This document shows positions 10,028-22,749 of a DNA stretch of 64,000 nt, piece by piece. Position 1 is the stretch's first letter. Every line of letters begins with the position of its first letter. The position numbers were made by a program, and so were the translations under genes. The notes beneath the pieces are model-generated. The model did not search any database, was not told the DNA's origin, and saw only the letters and a program-made list of their open reading frames with translations. This DNA comes from Adenophora triphylla var. japonica. Taxonomy: Eukaryota; Streptophyta; Magnoliopsida; Asterales; Campanulaceae. The DNA is taken from NCBI GenBank assembly GCA_022495995.1, contig JAFEMH010006934.1, positions 44,159 through 108,158 of the forward strand. Direction: 5' to 3'.

Positions 10028-11530
10028 GCGACTCCGTTTTTCAAATTAAACCGGATGTCTTCAAACTCGCGTGAATTTCCAATACACAAAAATTTTGGGC
10101 ACACATTCACAGTTTGGCGACTCCGCTGGGGAAAGATCCCAAAGGAGAAAAGCTTTCATTTTCAAAACAAAAAAAATCGATACTCGGTATATAGGTGGAA
10201 ACCACTTAACCTTCCTGTATACTCCCTGATATGGGAGTTGGGATAATCGGCGGTTTAACAATCCCACGTACCAGTACCCCTTTTCGAAAAAAAAAATTTG
10301 AAAAAAAAAGAAGAAAGCTTTTCCCTTTGAGCGGGTTAGACTCCCGTCGCTGATTTCATTAATCGTGCTTGCTTTCTTTACCTTGCATTGCATCATTTGC
10401 ATCTTGAAATCTGTGCATACTTTGAACGGAAACAACCCGGAAAAATATAGCAGTGGAACTCGAAAATTGATCCATGCAAACTGCTCAATCCTCCTTGGAT
10501 TCGATCGGGCGACCGCCGTAGCAATTCCACCAGAAAAATCATGGTTACTGCAGCATGCCTAGCAGCTTTGGGGCTATTCAGCTCCATGATCGACCAAGCT
10601 CCTGCAAAAATTTACGTGCTTACGTGTTGCATTTTCCTGTCCCGAAAATCATTCCTTTAAACACATTGAAAATCTGCTTTAACCAAAGGAACATTTTTAG
10701 GAGATCGCAGTACTACGCGCACTGATATACTCGCACTTTGCACGCACGTCCTTCAAACCAGGTGGTTCCACTGCAGTCACGGACTACGATGCGTTGAGTG
10801 GCGCCGCACGTCATCCCAACCTCTCCATGGCAGCCCGGTTATCGACCAATGCACAAGTTCTGTTACATCGCTTCAAACTGATTCTTTGGTTGGTCTAGTC
10901 CGCGTCATATAGCCTGGTTGCATACCTAGTAAAGGTCAAGCCTTAGTTCCATAAGGAACTGCACGAAAATTAGCTGAAAAATTGGCGAGATCTTGACTGA
11001 CTTTGACCGACCTGATCTTGCACGAATGCAGAGCCGTCTTTGCCAACAAATCAAAAGATCTTTCGCTCAGCGAAGCTTGTGCCACCGACAAGGAAAAATT
11101 GGCAAGATCGGACCGCATTGACTTCGATTGCCGGCCGCGATAGCACACGTTCAATGTGACATCACAGCCATCCGGCTTTGCCGCCCGAATTGCATTATTA
11201 TCTTCTCGGACATTATCGAAAGTCAAAACGCATTCGCTCAAGCGAAGTTACGCTCTATCAAGGCAGAAGACGAGACTTTCCGTGTTGCCTATCCATCGCC
11301 GCGCGCCGAAAGTTTTACTCGCTTAGACCCGCAGAGCGTTCTTTGCTGCTCGGTCGGTGGGATCCGTGCCCTATAGGACCCTCGATCGGGTCGTCCACCT
11401 GGGAGGTCGAAATAGTGGAACACGAGCGGCTTATAGACGTAGTGACGGAACCCGATCCAGATCTGCGGTAGTTGCGAAAAAGAAGGGCAAATCCCCTTTT
11501 CCAACCAAATAGATATTAATAAAAGACACT
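10028..11530 (+). mobile_element. Truncated Tat/Ogre-like element: LTR end, PBS and leader only (left arm)
   Basis: The last ~84 bp of an LTR (10,028-10,111, ending ACACATTCACA) are followed by spacer GTT, the tRNA-Arg PBS and ~1.4 kb of leader. The leader is similar to that of element D (44,115-45,600); the block CCTATAGGACC ... TATAGACGTAGTGACGGAACCC ends beside AAAAAGAAGG in both. No gag or pol follows; the sequence turns into the inverted copy. Confidence 0.85.
10115..10132 (+). other. Primer-binding site, tRNA-Arg type (left arm)
   Basis: TGGCGACTCCGCTGGGGA, complementary to the 3' end of a plant tRNA-Arg including CCA, three bases after an LTR end. Tat/Ogre-type gypsy elements use this primer. 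Confidence 0.88.
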
Positions 11531-13062
11531 GTTTTAAGTAAACTGGAAGATTCTAATTTGCATTTGGAAAAGGGGATTTGCCCTTCTTTTTCGCAACTAC
11601 TCTAGATCCTGGATCAGTGGGTTCCGTCACTACGTCTATAAGCCCCTCGTATTCCACCTGTATTTCGACCTCCCAGGGGTGGACAGCCCCCGGGCGAGGT
11701 CCTATAGGGCACGCGGATCCCACCGACCGAGAGTAAAGAACGCTCCTAACAGGTCTAGCGGGTTATAGGAACTTTCAACGCACGAGCGATGCGGATTATA
11801 GTCAAGGCAATACCGGAAAGTCTCGTCTTTTCTCGCCTTGATAGAATTTTTGCGTAACTTCGCTGAGCGAATGACGTTTTGACTTTCGGTAATGTCCGAG
11901 AAGATAATAGGCATGGGCCTGGGCGGCAAAAGCCGATGACACAAAGGTCACATTGAACTTTGTCGCATACGCCGGGCGTGAGTTAGAATCGAAGTCAATG
12001 CCGGGTCAAGATCTTGCCAATTTTTCCTTGTCGGAATTTTGGCAAAGCTTCGCTTGAGCGAAAGATCTTTTGATTTGTTGGCAAAGACTCGGTCTTGACT
12101 CTTACGCATTCCGTGCAGGTCAAGGTCAAAGTCAATGTCGGAGTCAAGATCTCGCCAATTTTTCCTTGTCGGAATTTTGGCAGAGTTCCTCTTCCGTTAT
12201 GAACTAAGGCTTGACCTTTACTAGGGTATGCAACTGGGCTATATGACACGGACTAGACCAAAAACCAACCAAAAAGTCACGGTTTTTTGAAACGTGTAAC
12301 ACGAACTGTGCATCGTCGACACCGGGCCGCCACGGGGGAGGTTGGGATGATTCCGTGCGCGCCCGAGAGCATCGTAAGGCTGTCCGTGATCGCAGTGGAA
12401 CCACCTCTGGTTTGAAGGACGTGCGTGCAAAGTGTACTGTGATATATCAGTGCGCGTAGTGTGCGGTCTCCTAAAAATGTTCCTTTTTGAGTTAAAACAG
12501 TAGATTTTCGTAAATGTGTTTTAAAGGAATGATTTTCGGGATCGGGAAAATGCAACATGTAAGCACGTAAATTTTTTCCTGGGAGCCCCACCGCCATGGA
12601 GCCGAATAGCCCCAAGCCGCTAGGACTGCCAGATTAACCATGATTTTTCCCGGTGGAATTGCCACCGAGGTCGCCCTGGCCGAATCCAAGGAGGATTGAG
12701 CCGTACGACTGCATGGATCAATTTTCCAGGTTCCACTCCTTTGCTATATTTTTTCCGGGTTGTTTCCCGTTCAAAGTATGCACAGATTCCAAGATGCAAA
12801 TGATGCAATGCAAGGTAAAGAAAGCAAGCACGATTAATGAAATCAGCGACGGGAGTCTAACCCGCTCAAAGGGAAAAGCTTTCTTCTTTTTTTTCAAAAA
12901 AAATTTTTCGAAAAGGGGTACTGGTACGTGGGATTGTTAAACCGCCGATTATCCCAACTCCCATATCAGGGAGTATACAGGAAGGTTAAGTGGTTTCCAC
13001 CTATATACCGAGTATCGATTTTTTTTATTTTGAAAATGAAAGCTTTTCTCCTTTGGGATCTT

Positions 13063-13080
13063 TCCCCAGCGGAGTCGCCA
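13063..13080 (-). other. Primer-binding site, tRNA-Arg type (element C)
   Basis: The complement of TGGCGACTCCGCTGGGGA, three bases inside the LTR edge at 13,084. It fixes the LTR as a 5' LTR of a minus-strand element. Confidence 0.88.
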
Positions 13081-14505
13081 AACTGTGAATGTGTGTCCAA
13101 AATTTTTGTGTATTGGAAATTCACGCGAGTTTGAAGACATCCGGTTTAATTTGAAAAACGGAGTCGCCACGCCATTTTGATTACCTCAAAACTTTGAAAA
13201 AAAGGTTTTATGGGTTCGGAGGTTAAGTTACCCCTTGGGAATAACGGATCGTCGTTCACCCAAGGTGCCTTGCCGGAGCAAGTCTCCCAAGATCCCATTA
13301 ATCATGCTTGCTTGTGTGCTTTCTTGTGTGCATGTGTTTGAAAATAAGGGGGGGAATGTCCCAAGTTATCTTCCGGACGTACAAACCATTTATTGGTTGT
13401 CGCTCGGGATTTCTTGGATTTTATGTATTCGGGATTATGATCCCGTCCTCATCTTGGACTTGTGATCATTGCATTTTTAACCTCGGGACTTGCATGATCG
13501 ATAGAATGACTCTCTTTATAGTCAAAGATGAGGTTCTTTAGAAAAGGAGGGTCCTTAGCCCATTAATCCTACACTCTAAGACGGTCGAGCTCATATAGAT
13601 GCTTCATACTCATCTTAAGTGATAATCGGAGATATAGGGTTCAAGGTTGTCCCTTTCTAAAGAAACTATGAAACCTTTATGGAAGGAACGATGTAAAGAT
13701 AGGATCTTTTACACCGGTCCGTTCCAAGGTTGCTAATGGGGACATGGGGGGAATGCATGTAAAAATGACATTTTTAGTGAAAAGATGACATTTTTGGGTT
13801 GCAAAGGATGCATTTGATTTAAAGAAATGATCTTTATTTGCAAAGGATGCATAAAGACATGATTTTTATGCAAAGGATGCATTTTTATGAAGAAATTGGA
13901 ATTTGAATATGCAAAGGATGCATGAAGATTGTATTTTGAAAAGCATAGGATGCTAATTTGGGATAAAGATATGATCTTTAATGCATAGGATGCTTGAAGA
14001 AGGATTTCATATGCAAATGATGCATTTTTATCATAAAGATTGGATTTTTATATGCAAAGGATGCATGAAGATGATATTTTTATGTAAAAATAGGGTTTTT
14101 AGGTGCAAATGATGCACCTTTCATTCAAAAGATTACATCTTTAATGGCAAAGGATGCCTAATGCATGCAAAGGGGGAAAGGGGGTATAAAGATATGATCT
14201 TTATGATAAACTACCAAGTCCCAAGCAAGATAATAGCAATGTATGAAATGCAATGAGCAATTATAATCACATAGAGCAATTAGGATGCAAGGTTAGGGTG
14301 TGCGAGGTTACCAATGGCTTCCTCTTCTTCTTTGGACGGAGCTAGGAGGAGGAATTGATCTTGGGATCTTCAAGGAGGAGGGAGGTGGCTTCTTGGCCTT
14401 CTTCTTCACCTTCTTGGACTTCCAGCAGCTCTTGGGAGGATTTTCTTCGTATTATGAGTGAGTGATGGTCTTGTTGTTGTTCTTAAAATGGGTAGAGGAG
14501 GGCTC

Positions 14506-14513
14506 TATTTATA
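14506..14513 (-). promoter_or_regulatory. TATA box of LTR C
   Basis: TATTTATA on +, i.e. TATAAATA in the LTR's own direction. It sits in the same context (GCC-TATAAATA) as in LTRs D and E. Confidence 0.7.
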
Positions 14514-14537
14514 GGCAGTCTGGATAAGGCCAATGAA

Positions 14538-14635
14538 GCCGTGCGGCCAGAGACCTTGAGCTAATGCAGCCGTGCGGCATTATCCCTTGTGACTCAGCAT
14601 TTTTCTAGAACCATGCAAGGTGGCAAATTCTAGAA
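14538..14635 (-). promoter_or_regulatory. LTR C upstream promoter module: two CG-palindromes and two TTCTAGAA sites
   Basis: GCCGTGCGGC occurs at 14,538-14,547 and 14,569-14,578. TTCTAGAA, which fits the TTCnnGAA heat-shock-element core, occurs at 14,603-14,610 and 14,628-14,635. All are upstream of the TATA box in LTR orientation. The layout corresponds to one unit of the triplicated module in LTR E. Regulatory function is inferred. Confidence 0.5.
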
Positions 14636-14807
14636 GTTTTCCCAAATTAAGAAAAACGTGTTTCTTAATTGGGAAGCTTCCCTTTCAGCCCCTAATTAAT
14701 TTGGAACAGTTCCGGAATATTTTCGGAACACTAGGAATTACCGGGAAACTTACCGAAATTGCCGAGAAATTTAACCGGAAGGCATGAACCAGATTTGGGT
14801 ACTTACA

Positions 14808-17800
14808 GATAGTACTCGCATTTTTGGGCTCTCGAGCACCAGTAGCCAAATACCCTCCTTTTTCAACCCATCCACTACAACATTTGAAAGGATCAGCCCA
14901 TCAAAAATTTGGCTCAAACGGAGGTCGTTTTCATGGTGAAAATCACCAATTACGAAATTTCTCGATTCCCCAAAGGTTTTTTCAATCAATCCAATAAAAC
15001 ATTTGAAAGGATCCGCCCACCAAAAATTTGGCTCAAACGGAGGTCGTTTTCATGGTGAAAATCAACATTTACGAAATTTCCCGATTCCCCAAAGGGGGAG
15101 GTACACGCATTTTTGGGCTCCCGGACACTAGTAGCCAAATACCCTCCTTTTTTCAACCAATCAAATAGAACATTTGAAAGGATCCGCCAGCAAAAAAATT
15201 GGCTCAAACGGAGGTCGATTTCATGGTGATAATCACCATTTACGAAATTTCCCGATTCCCCAAAGGGGGTAGTACACGCATTTTTGGGCTATCGGGCACT
15301 AGTATCAAAATACCCTTCTTTTTTCAACCAATCCAATAGAACATTTGAAAGAATCAGCCCACCAAAAATTTGGCTCAAACGGAGGTCGTTTTCATAGTAA
15401 ATCACCATTTACGAAATTTCCCGACTCGCCAAAGGGGGTAGTACACACATTTTTTGGCTCCCGGGCACTAGTAGCCGAATACCCTCCTTTTTCAACCAAT
15501 CCAATATAAAATTTAAAAGGATTCACCCACCAAAAATTTGGCTCAAACGGAGGTCATTTTCATGGTGAAAATGACCATTTACGAAATTTTTCGATTCTCC
15601 AAAGGGGGTAGTACACGCATTTTTGGGCTACCGGGAACTAATAGACGAATACCCTCCTTTTTTCGACCAATCCTATAGAACATTTGAAAGGATCCACCCA
15701 CCAAAAATTTGGCTCAAACGGAGGTCGTTTTCATGGTGAAAATGACCATTTACGAAATTTCCCGATTCTCCAAAGGGGATAGCGCACGCATTTTTGGGCT
15801 CCCGGGCACTATTAGCCAAATACCCTCCTTTTTTTCAACCAATCCAATCGAACATTTGAAAGGATCTGCCCATCAAAATTTGACTCAAACGGAGGTCGTT
15901 TTCATGGTGAAAATCACCATTTAAGAAATTTCCCAATTCCCCAAAGGGGATAGTACACACATTTTTGGGCTCTCGGGAACTAGTAGCCAAACACCCTTAT
16001 TTTTTCAACCATTCCAATAGAACAATTGAAAGGATCAGCTCACTAAAAAATTGGCTCAAAAGGAGGTCGTTTTCATTTTGAAAATCACCATTTACGAAAT
16101 TTCCCGATTCCCCAAAGGGGGGGTAGTACACGCATTTTTGGGCTCTCGGGCACTAGTATCCAAATACCCTCATTTTTACAACCAATTCAATAGAACATTT
16201 GAAAGGATCATCTCACCAAATATTTGGCTCAAACGGAGGTCGTTTTCATGGTGAAAATCACTATTTACGAAATTTCCCGATTCCCCAATAAGGGTATGGC
16301 AGTACTCGCTTTTTTGGGCTCTCGGGCACTAGTAGCCAAATACCATCCTTTTTTCAACCAATCCAATATAACATTTGAAAGGATCCGCCCACCAAAAATT
16401 TGACTCAAACGGAGGTCGTTTTCATGGTGAAAATCACCATTTACGAAATTTCCCGATTCCCCAAAGGTAGTAGCACACGCATTTTTTGGGCTCCCGGAAA
16501 CTATTAGCCAAATACCCTCCTTTTTTTCAACCAATCCAATCGAACATTTGAAAGGAGCCCACATAAAATTTGGCTCAAGCGGAGGTCATTTTCATGGTGA
16601 AAATCACCATTTACGAAATTTCTCGATTCCCCAAAGGGGGTAGTACACGCATTTTTGGGCTCCCGGACACTAGTAGCCAAATACCCTCCTTATTTCAACC
16701 AATCCAATAGAACATTTGAAAGGATCCGCCCACCAAAAATTTGGCTCAAACGGAGGTCATTTTCATGGTGAAAATCACCATTTACGAAATTTCCCGATTT
16801 CCCAAAGGGGGGTAGTACACGCATTTTTGGGCTCCCGGGCACTAGTAGCCAAATACCCTCCTTATTTTAACCAATCCAATAGAACATTTGAAAGGATCCG
16901 TCCACCAAAAATTTGGTTCAAATGGAGGTCGTTTTCATGGTTAAAATCACCATTTACGAAATTTCCCGATTCCCCAAAGGGGGGGTAGTACACGCATTTT
17001 TGGGCTCTCGGGCACCAGTATTCAAATACCCTCCTTTTTTCAACAAATACAATAGAACATTTGAAAGGACCCGCCCACCAAAAATTTGGCTCAAACGGAG
17101 GTCGTTTTCATGGTGAAAATCACCATTTACGAAATTTCTCGATTCTCCAAAGGGGGAGTAGTACACGCATTTTTGGGCTCCCGGACACTAGTAGCCAAAT
17201 ACCCTCCTTTTATCAACCAATCCAATATAACATTTGAAAGGATCCGCCCACCAAAAATTTGGCTCAAACGGAGGTCATTTTCATGCTGAAAATGACCATT
17301 TACGAAATTTCCCGATTCCCCAAAGGGGGGTAGTACACGCATTTTTGGGCTCCCGAGCACTAATAGCCAAATAACCTCCTTTTTTCGACCAATCCTATAG
17401 AACATTAGAAAGGATCCTCCCACCAAAAATTTGGCTCAAACGGAGGTCGTTTTCATGGTGAAAATCACCATTTACGAAATTTCCCGATTCCCCAAAGACG
17501 GTATGGTAGTACACGCATTTTTGGGCTCTCGGACACTAGTAGCCAAATACCATCCTTTTTTCAACCAATCCAATAGAACATTTGAAAGGATCCGAACAAC
17601 AAAAAATTGGCTCAAACGGAGGTCGTTTTCATGGTGAAAATCACCATTTACAAAATTTCTCGATTCCCAAAAGGGGGTAGGACACACATTTTTGGGCTCC
17701 CGGGCACTAGTAGCCAAATACCCTCCTTTTTTTCAACCAATTCAATAGAAAATTTGAAAGGATCCGCCCACCAAAAATTTGGCTCAAACGGAGGTCGTTT

Positions 17801-20800
17801 TCATGGTGAAAATCACCATTTATGAAATTTCCCGATTTCCCAAAGGGGGTATTACACGCGTTTTTGGGCTCCCGGGCACTAGTAACCAAATAACCTCTTT
17901 ATTTCAACAAATCCAATAGAACATTTGAAAGGATCCGTCCACCAAAAATTTGGCTTAAACGGAAGTCATTTTCATGGTGAAAATGACCATTTACAAAATT
18001 TCTCGATTCCCCTAAGGGGGTAGTACACTCATTTTTGGGCTCCCGTGCACTAGTAGCCAAACACCCTCCATTTTTTAACCAATCCAATAGAACATTTGAA
18101 AGGATCCATCCACCAAAAATTTGGCTCAAACGGAGGTCATTTTCATGGTGAAAATGACCATTTACAAAATTTCTTGATTCCCCAAAGGGGGTAGTACTCG
18201 CATTTTTGGGCTCTCGGGCATCAGTAGCCAAATACCCTCCTTTTTTCAACCAATCCAATAGAACATTTGAAAGGATCAGCCCATCAAAAATTTGGCTCAA
18301 ACGGAGGTCGTTTTCATGGTGAAACGAAAAACAAAGGTCGTTTTCATGGTGAAAATGACCATTTACGAAATTTCCGGATTCCCCAAAGGGGGTAGTACAC
18401 GCATTTTTGGGCTCTCGGGAACTAGTATCCAAACACCCTCCTTTTTTCAACCAATCCAATAGAACAATTGAAAGGATCATCCCACCAAAAATTTGGCACT
18501 AACGGAGGTCGTTTTCATGGTGAAAATCACCATTTACGAAATTTCCCGATTCCCCAAAGGGGGTAGTACGCACATTTTTGAGCTCCCGGACACTAGTAGT
18601 AGTAGCCAAATACCCTCCTTATTTCAACCAACCCAATAGAACTTTTTAAAGGATCCGCCCACCAAAAATTTGGCTCAAAGGGAGGTCATTCTCATGGTGA
18701 AAATGACCATTTACAAAATTTCTCGATTCCCCAAAGGGGGTAGTACTCGCATTTTTGGGCTCTCGGGCACCAGTAGCCAAATACCCTCCTTTTTTCAACC
18801 AATCCAATAGAACATTTGAAAGGATCAGCCCATCAAAAATTTGGCTCAAACGGAGGTCGTTTTCATGGTGAAAATCACCATTTACGAAATTTCCCGATTC
18901 CCCAAAGGGGTACACGCATTTTTGGGCTCCCGGGCACTAGTATCCAAATACCCTCCTTTTTTCAACCAATCCAATAGAACATTTGAAAGGATCAGCCCAT
19001 CAAAAATTTGGCTCAAACGGAAGTCGTTTTCATGGTGAAAATCACAATTTACGAAATTTCCCGATTCCCCAAAGGGGTACACGCATTTTTGGGCTCCCGG
19101 GCACTAGTAGCCAAATACCCTCCTTTTTTCAACCAATCCAATAGAACATTTGAAAGGATCCGCCCACCAAAAAATTGGCTCAAACGTAGATCATTTTCAT
19201 GGTGAAAATGACCATTTACGAAATTTCCCGATTCCCAAAATACCCTCTTTTTTTCAACCAATCCAATAGAACATTTGAAAGGATCCGCCCACCAAAAAAT
19301 TGGCTCAAACGGTGGTCGTTTTCATGGTGAAAATGGCCATTTACGAAGGGGGTAGTACACGCATTTTTGGGCTCCCGGGCACTTGTAGTCAAATACTCTC
19401 CTTTTTTTCAACCAATCCAATAGAACATTTGAAAGGATCCGCCCACCAAAAATTTGGCTCAAAGGGAGGTCATTTTCATGGTGAAAATGACCATTTACGA
19501 AATTTTCCGATTTCCCAAATACCCTCCTTTTTTCAACCAATCCAATAGAACATTTTGAAAGGATCCGCCCACCTAAAATTTGGCTCAAACGGTGGTCGAT
19601 TTCATGGTGAAAATGACCATTTACGAAATTTCCCGATTCCCCAAAGGGAGTTGTACACGCATTTTTGGGCTCCCGGGCACTTGTAGTCAAATACTCTCCT
19701 TTTTTTCAACCAATCCAATAGAACATTTGAAAGGATCCGCCCACCAAAAATTTGGCTCAAACGGAGGTCATTTTCATGGTGAAAATGACCATTTACGAAA
19801 TTTTCCGATTTCCCAAATACCCTCCTTTTTTCAACCAATCCAATAGAACATTTGAAAGGATCCGCCCACCTAAAATTTGGCTCAAACGGTGGTCGTTTAC
19901 ATGGTGAAAATGACCATTTACGAAATTTCCCGATTTCCCAAAGGGGGTTGTACACGCATTTTTGGGCTCCCGGACACTAGTAGCCAAATACCCTCCTTTT
20001 TTCAACCAATCCAATAGAACATTTGAAAGGATCCGCCCACCAAAAATTTGGCTCAAACGGAGGTCCTTTTCATGGTGAAAATCACAATTTACGAAATTTC
20101 CCGATTCCCCAAAGGGGTAGTACACGTATTTTTGGTCTCCCAGGCACTAGTAGCCAAATACCCTCCTTTTTTCAACCAATCCAATAGAACATTTGAAAGG
20201 ATCCGTCCACCAAAAATTTGGCTCAAACGGAGGTCGTTTTCCTGGTGAAAGTGACCATTTACAAAATTTCTCGATTCCCCAAAGGGGATAGTACTCGTAT
20301 TTTTGGGCTCTCGGGCACCAGTAGCCAAATACCCTCCTTTTTTTAACCAATCCAATAGAAAATTTTAAAGGATAAGCCCATCTAAAAATTTTCTCAAACG
20401 GAGGTCGTTTTCATGGTGAAAATCATCATTTACGAAATTTCCCGATTCCCCAAAGGGGGTAGTACACGCATTTTTGGGCTCTCGGGCACTAGTATCCAAA
20501 TACCCTCATTTTTTCAACCAATCCAATAGAACATTTGAAAGGATATGCCCACCAAAAATTTGGCTCAAACGGAGGTCGTTTTCATGGTGAAAATGACCAT
20601 TTCCGAAATTTCCCGATTCCCCAAAGGGTGGTAGTACAGGCATTTTTGGGCTCCCGGGCACTAGTAGCCAAATACCCTCCTTTTTCATCCAATCCTATAG
20701 AACATTTCAAAGGATTCGCCCACCAAAAATTTGGCTCAAACGGAGGTCGTTTTCATGGTGAAAATCACCATTTACGAAATTTCCCGATTCCCAAAGAGGG

Positions 20801-22249
20801 TAAGGTAGTACACGCATTTTTAGGCTCTCGGGCACTAGTAGCCAAATACCATCATTTTTTCAACAAATCCAATAGAACATTTGAAAGGATCCGCCCACCA
20901 AAAAATTGGCTCAAACAGAGGTCATTTTCATGGTGAAAATCACCATTTACGAAATTTCCCAATTCCCCAAAGGGGGTAGCACACGCATTTTTGGGCTCCC
21001 TGGCACTATTAACCAAATACTCTCCTTTTTTCAACCAGTCCAATAGAACATTTGAAAGGATCCCCCCACCAAAAATTTGGCTCAAACGGAGGTCGTTTTC
21101 ATGGTGAAAATGACCATTTACGAAATTTCCTGATTCCCTAAAGGGGGTAGTACACGCATTTTTGGGCTCCCGGGCACTTGTAGCCAAATACCCTCCTTTT
21201 TCAACCAATCCAATATAACATTTGAAAGGATCCGCCCTCCAAAAATCTGGCTCAAACGGAGGTCGTTTTAATGGTGAAAATCACCATTTACGAAATTTTC
21301 CGATTCCCCATAGGGGGTAAGGTAGTACACATATTTTTGGGATCTCGGGCACTAGTAGCCAAATACCCTCCTTTTTTCAACCAATACAATAGAACATTTG
21401 AAAGGAACCGTTCACCAAAAATTTGGCTCAAACGGAGGTCGTTTTCATGGTAAAAATGACCATTTACAAAATTTCTCGATTCCCCAAAGGGGTTAGTACA
21501 CGCATTTTTGGGCTCCCGGACACTAGTAGCCAAATACCCTCCTTTTTTCAACCAATCCAATAGAACATTTGAAAGGATCCGTCCACCAAAAATTTGGCTC
21601 AAAAGGAGGTCGTTTTCATGGTGAAAATGACCATTTACAAAATTTCTCGATTCCCCAAAGGGGGTAGTACTCGCATTTTTGGGCTCTCGGGCATCAGTAG
21701 CCAAATACCCTTCTTCTTTCAACCAATCCAATAGAACATTTGAAAGGATCAGCCCGTCAAAAATTTGGCTCAAACGGATGTCGTTTTCATGGTGAAACGG
21801 AAAACGAAGGTCATTTTCATGGTGAAAATGACCATTTACGAAATTTCCCGATTACCCAAAGAGGGTGGTACACGCATTTTTGGGCTCTTGGGAACTAGTA
21901 GCCAAACACCCTCCTTTTTTCAACCAATCCAATAGAACAATTGAAAGGATCAGCTCACTAAAAATTTGGCTCAAACGGAGGTCGTTTTCATGGTGAAAAT
22001 CACCATTTACGAAATTTCCCGATTCCCCAAAGGGGGTAGTACACACATTTTTGGGCTCCCAGGCACTAGTAGCCAAATACCCTCCTTATTTCAACCAATC
22101 CAATAGAACATTTGAAAGAATCCGCCCACCAAAAATTTGGCTCAAACGGAGGTCGTTTTCATGGTGAAAATGACCATTTACAAAATTTCTCGATTCCCCA
22201 AAGGGGGTAGTACTCGCATTTTTGGGCTCTCGGGCACCAGTAGCCAAAT
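14808..22249. repeat. ~171-bp satellite array, block 1 (about 43 monomers)
   Basis: Tandem monomers of about 168-174 bp with landmarks TACACGCATTTTTGGGCTC, CAACCAATCCAATAGAACAT, CCACCAAAAATTTGGCTCAA, GGAGGTCGTTTTCATGGTGA and GAAATTTCCCGATTCCCCAA. Some units are shortened (about 14,975 and 19,230-19,340) and some carry an extra partial copy of the GGTCGTTTTC segment (about 18,315). Length classes differ mainly in the G run and a GTAAGGTAG insert. Neighbouring telomeric repeats suggest a subtelomeric location, though the monomer length also fits plant centromeric satellites. There are no genes; the long frames across it are periodic by-products. Confidence 0.95.
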
Positions 22250-22677
22250 TGTTGGGTTTCAAGGGTCCATACGCAGCGGAGGAAAGCAAATTAACTCGAA
22301 AAACTCGGAGCCAAGGATCCGTTCTATATGATTAATTAAGAAGTATGAACTAGAAATACCAACCTTGATGCCCTTTGTCGTTGATAAACGCGTTCCAACT
22401 CCAGATTGATGACCTTGTGAATCCTTGATGAACAATCCTTCAATCACGAACTTTAGATCTTAAATTGCGAAGATCCTCTATGTGTATCCATGCATTGAAC
22501 GAACCCTAGAACAGTTCTAGGTGGATTGCTAGATCCTTTGATTGAAACTCCTTTCAATCAATGAAGAAATATGGAATTGGTGTTTTGATTTCTCAATTCA
22601 CAATTGAGAAACTCTCAATTTTGTTTTTCTATAAACTCAAAAATTATCACTTGAATGCTAGGATTGAAGAGGGATAG

Positions 22678-22685
22678 TATTTATA
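22678..22685 (-). promoter_or_regulatory. TATA box of solo LTR copy 1
   Basis: TATTTATA on +, read as TATAAATA on -. Equivalent boxes are at 35,161-35,168 and 37,287-37,294 in copies 2 and 3. Confidence 0.6.
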
Positions 22686-22749
22686 CTTTATAAATATTAT
22701 TCCTTTTTCAAAACCCTATTTCAATCCGATTTCAGCACAGTCGGGTCAT

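Larger units (their letters stand above)
10028..13083. repeat. Giant imperfect inverted repeat (~1.4-1.5 kb arms, ~60-bp centre)
   Basis: The left arm (about 10,028-11,504) reads LTR end, PBS, leader on +. The right arm (about 11,565-13,083, continuing into the LTR) reads the same on -. Matching landmarks include the PBS, the GGGGATTTGCCCTTC block beside the centre, and the CCTATAGGGCAC and GACCTCCCAGG blocks. The arms are clearly homologous with many substitutions and small indels, roughly 85% by eye. The ~60-bp centre continues the + strand leader. The arms contain no coding sequence I recognise. Confidence 0.9.
11565..14807 (-). mobile_element. Element C: minus-strand Tat/Ogre-like 5' LTR, PBS and leader (right arm)
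   Basis: Read on the minus strand: a complete LTR (14,807 to 13,084), spacer GTT, PBS (13,080-13,063) and leader down to about 11,565, where the inverted copy begins. No gag or pol is attached. The LTR is related to that of element E (58,309-60,430): shared blocks include the start TGTAAGTACCC, the TTCTAGAA module and the end near TCACGCGAGTTTGAAGAC. The right flank is satellite, so C lies at the left edge of, or inside, the satellite array. Confidence 0.85.
13084..14807 (-). repeat. LTR of element C (1,724 bp)
   Basis: On the minus strand it starts TGTAAGTACCC and ends ...CACATTCACA. A TATA box lies at 14,513-14,506. Upstream of it are two GCCGTGCGGC palindromes and two TTCTAGAA sites. Downstream, about 13,745-14,165 holds some ten spaced copies of an AAAGGATGCAT-like motif. 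The sequence matches 58,309-60,430 over most of its length but is ~400 bp shorter. Confidence 0.85.

Noticed and set aside
10055..13170. Short ORFs in the inverted-repeat arms
   Set aside because: They lie in LTR end and leader sequence, differ between arms, and match no domain.
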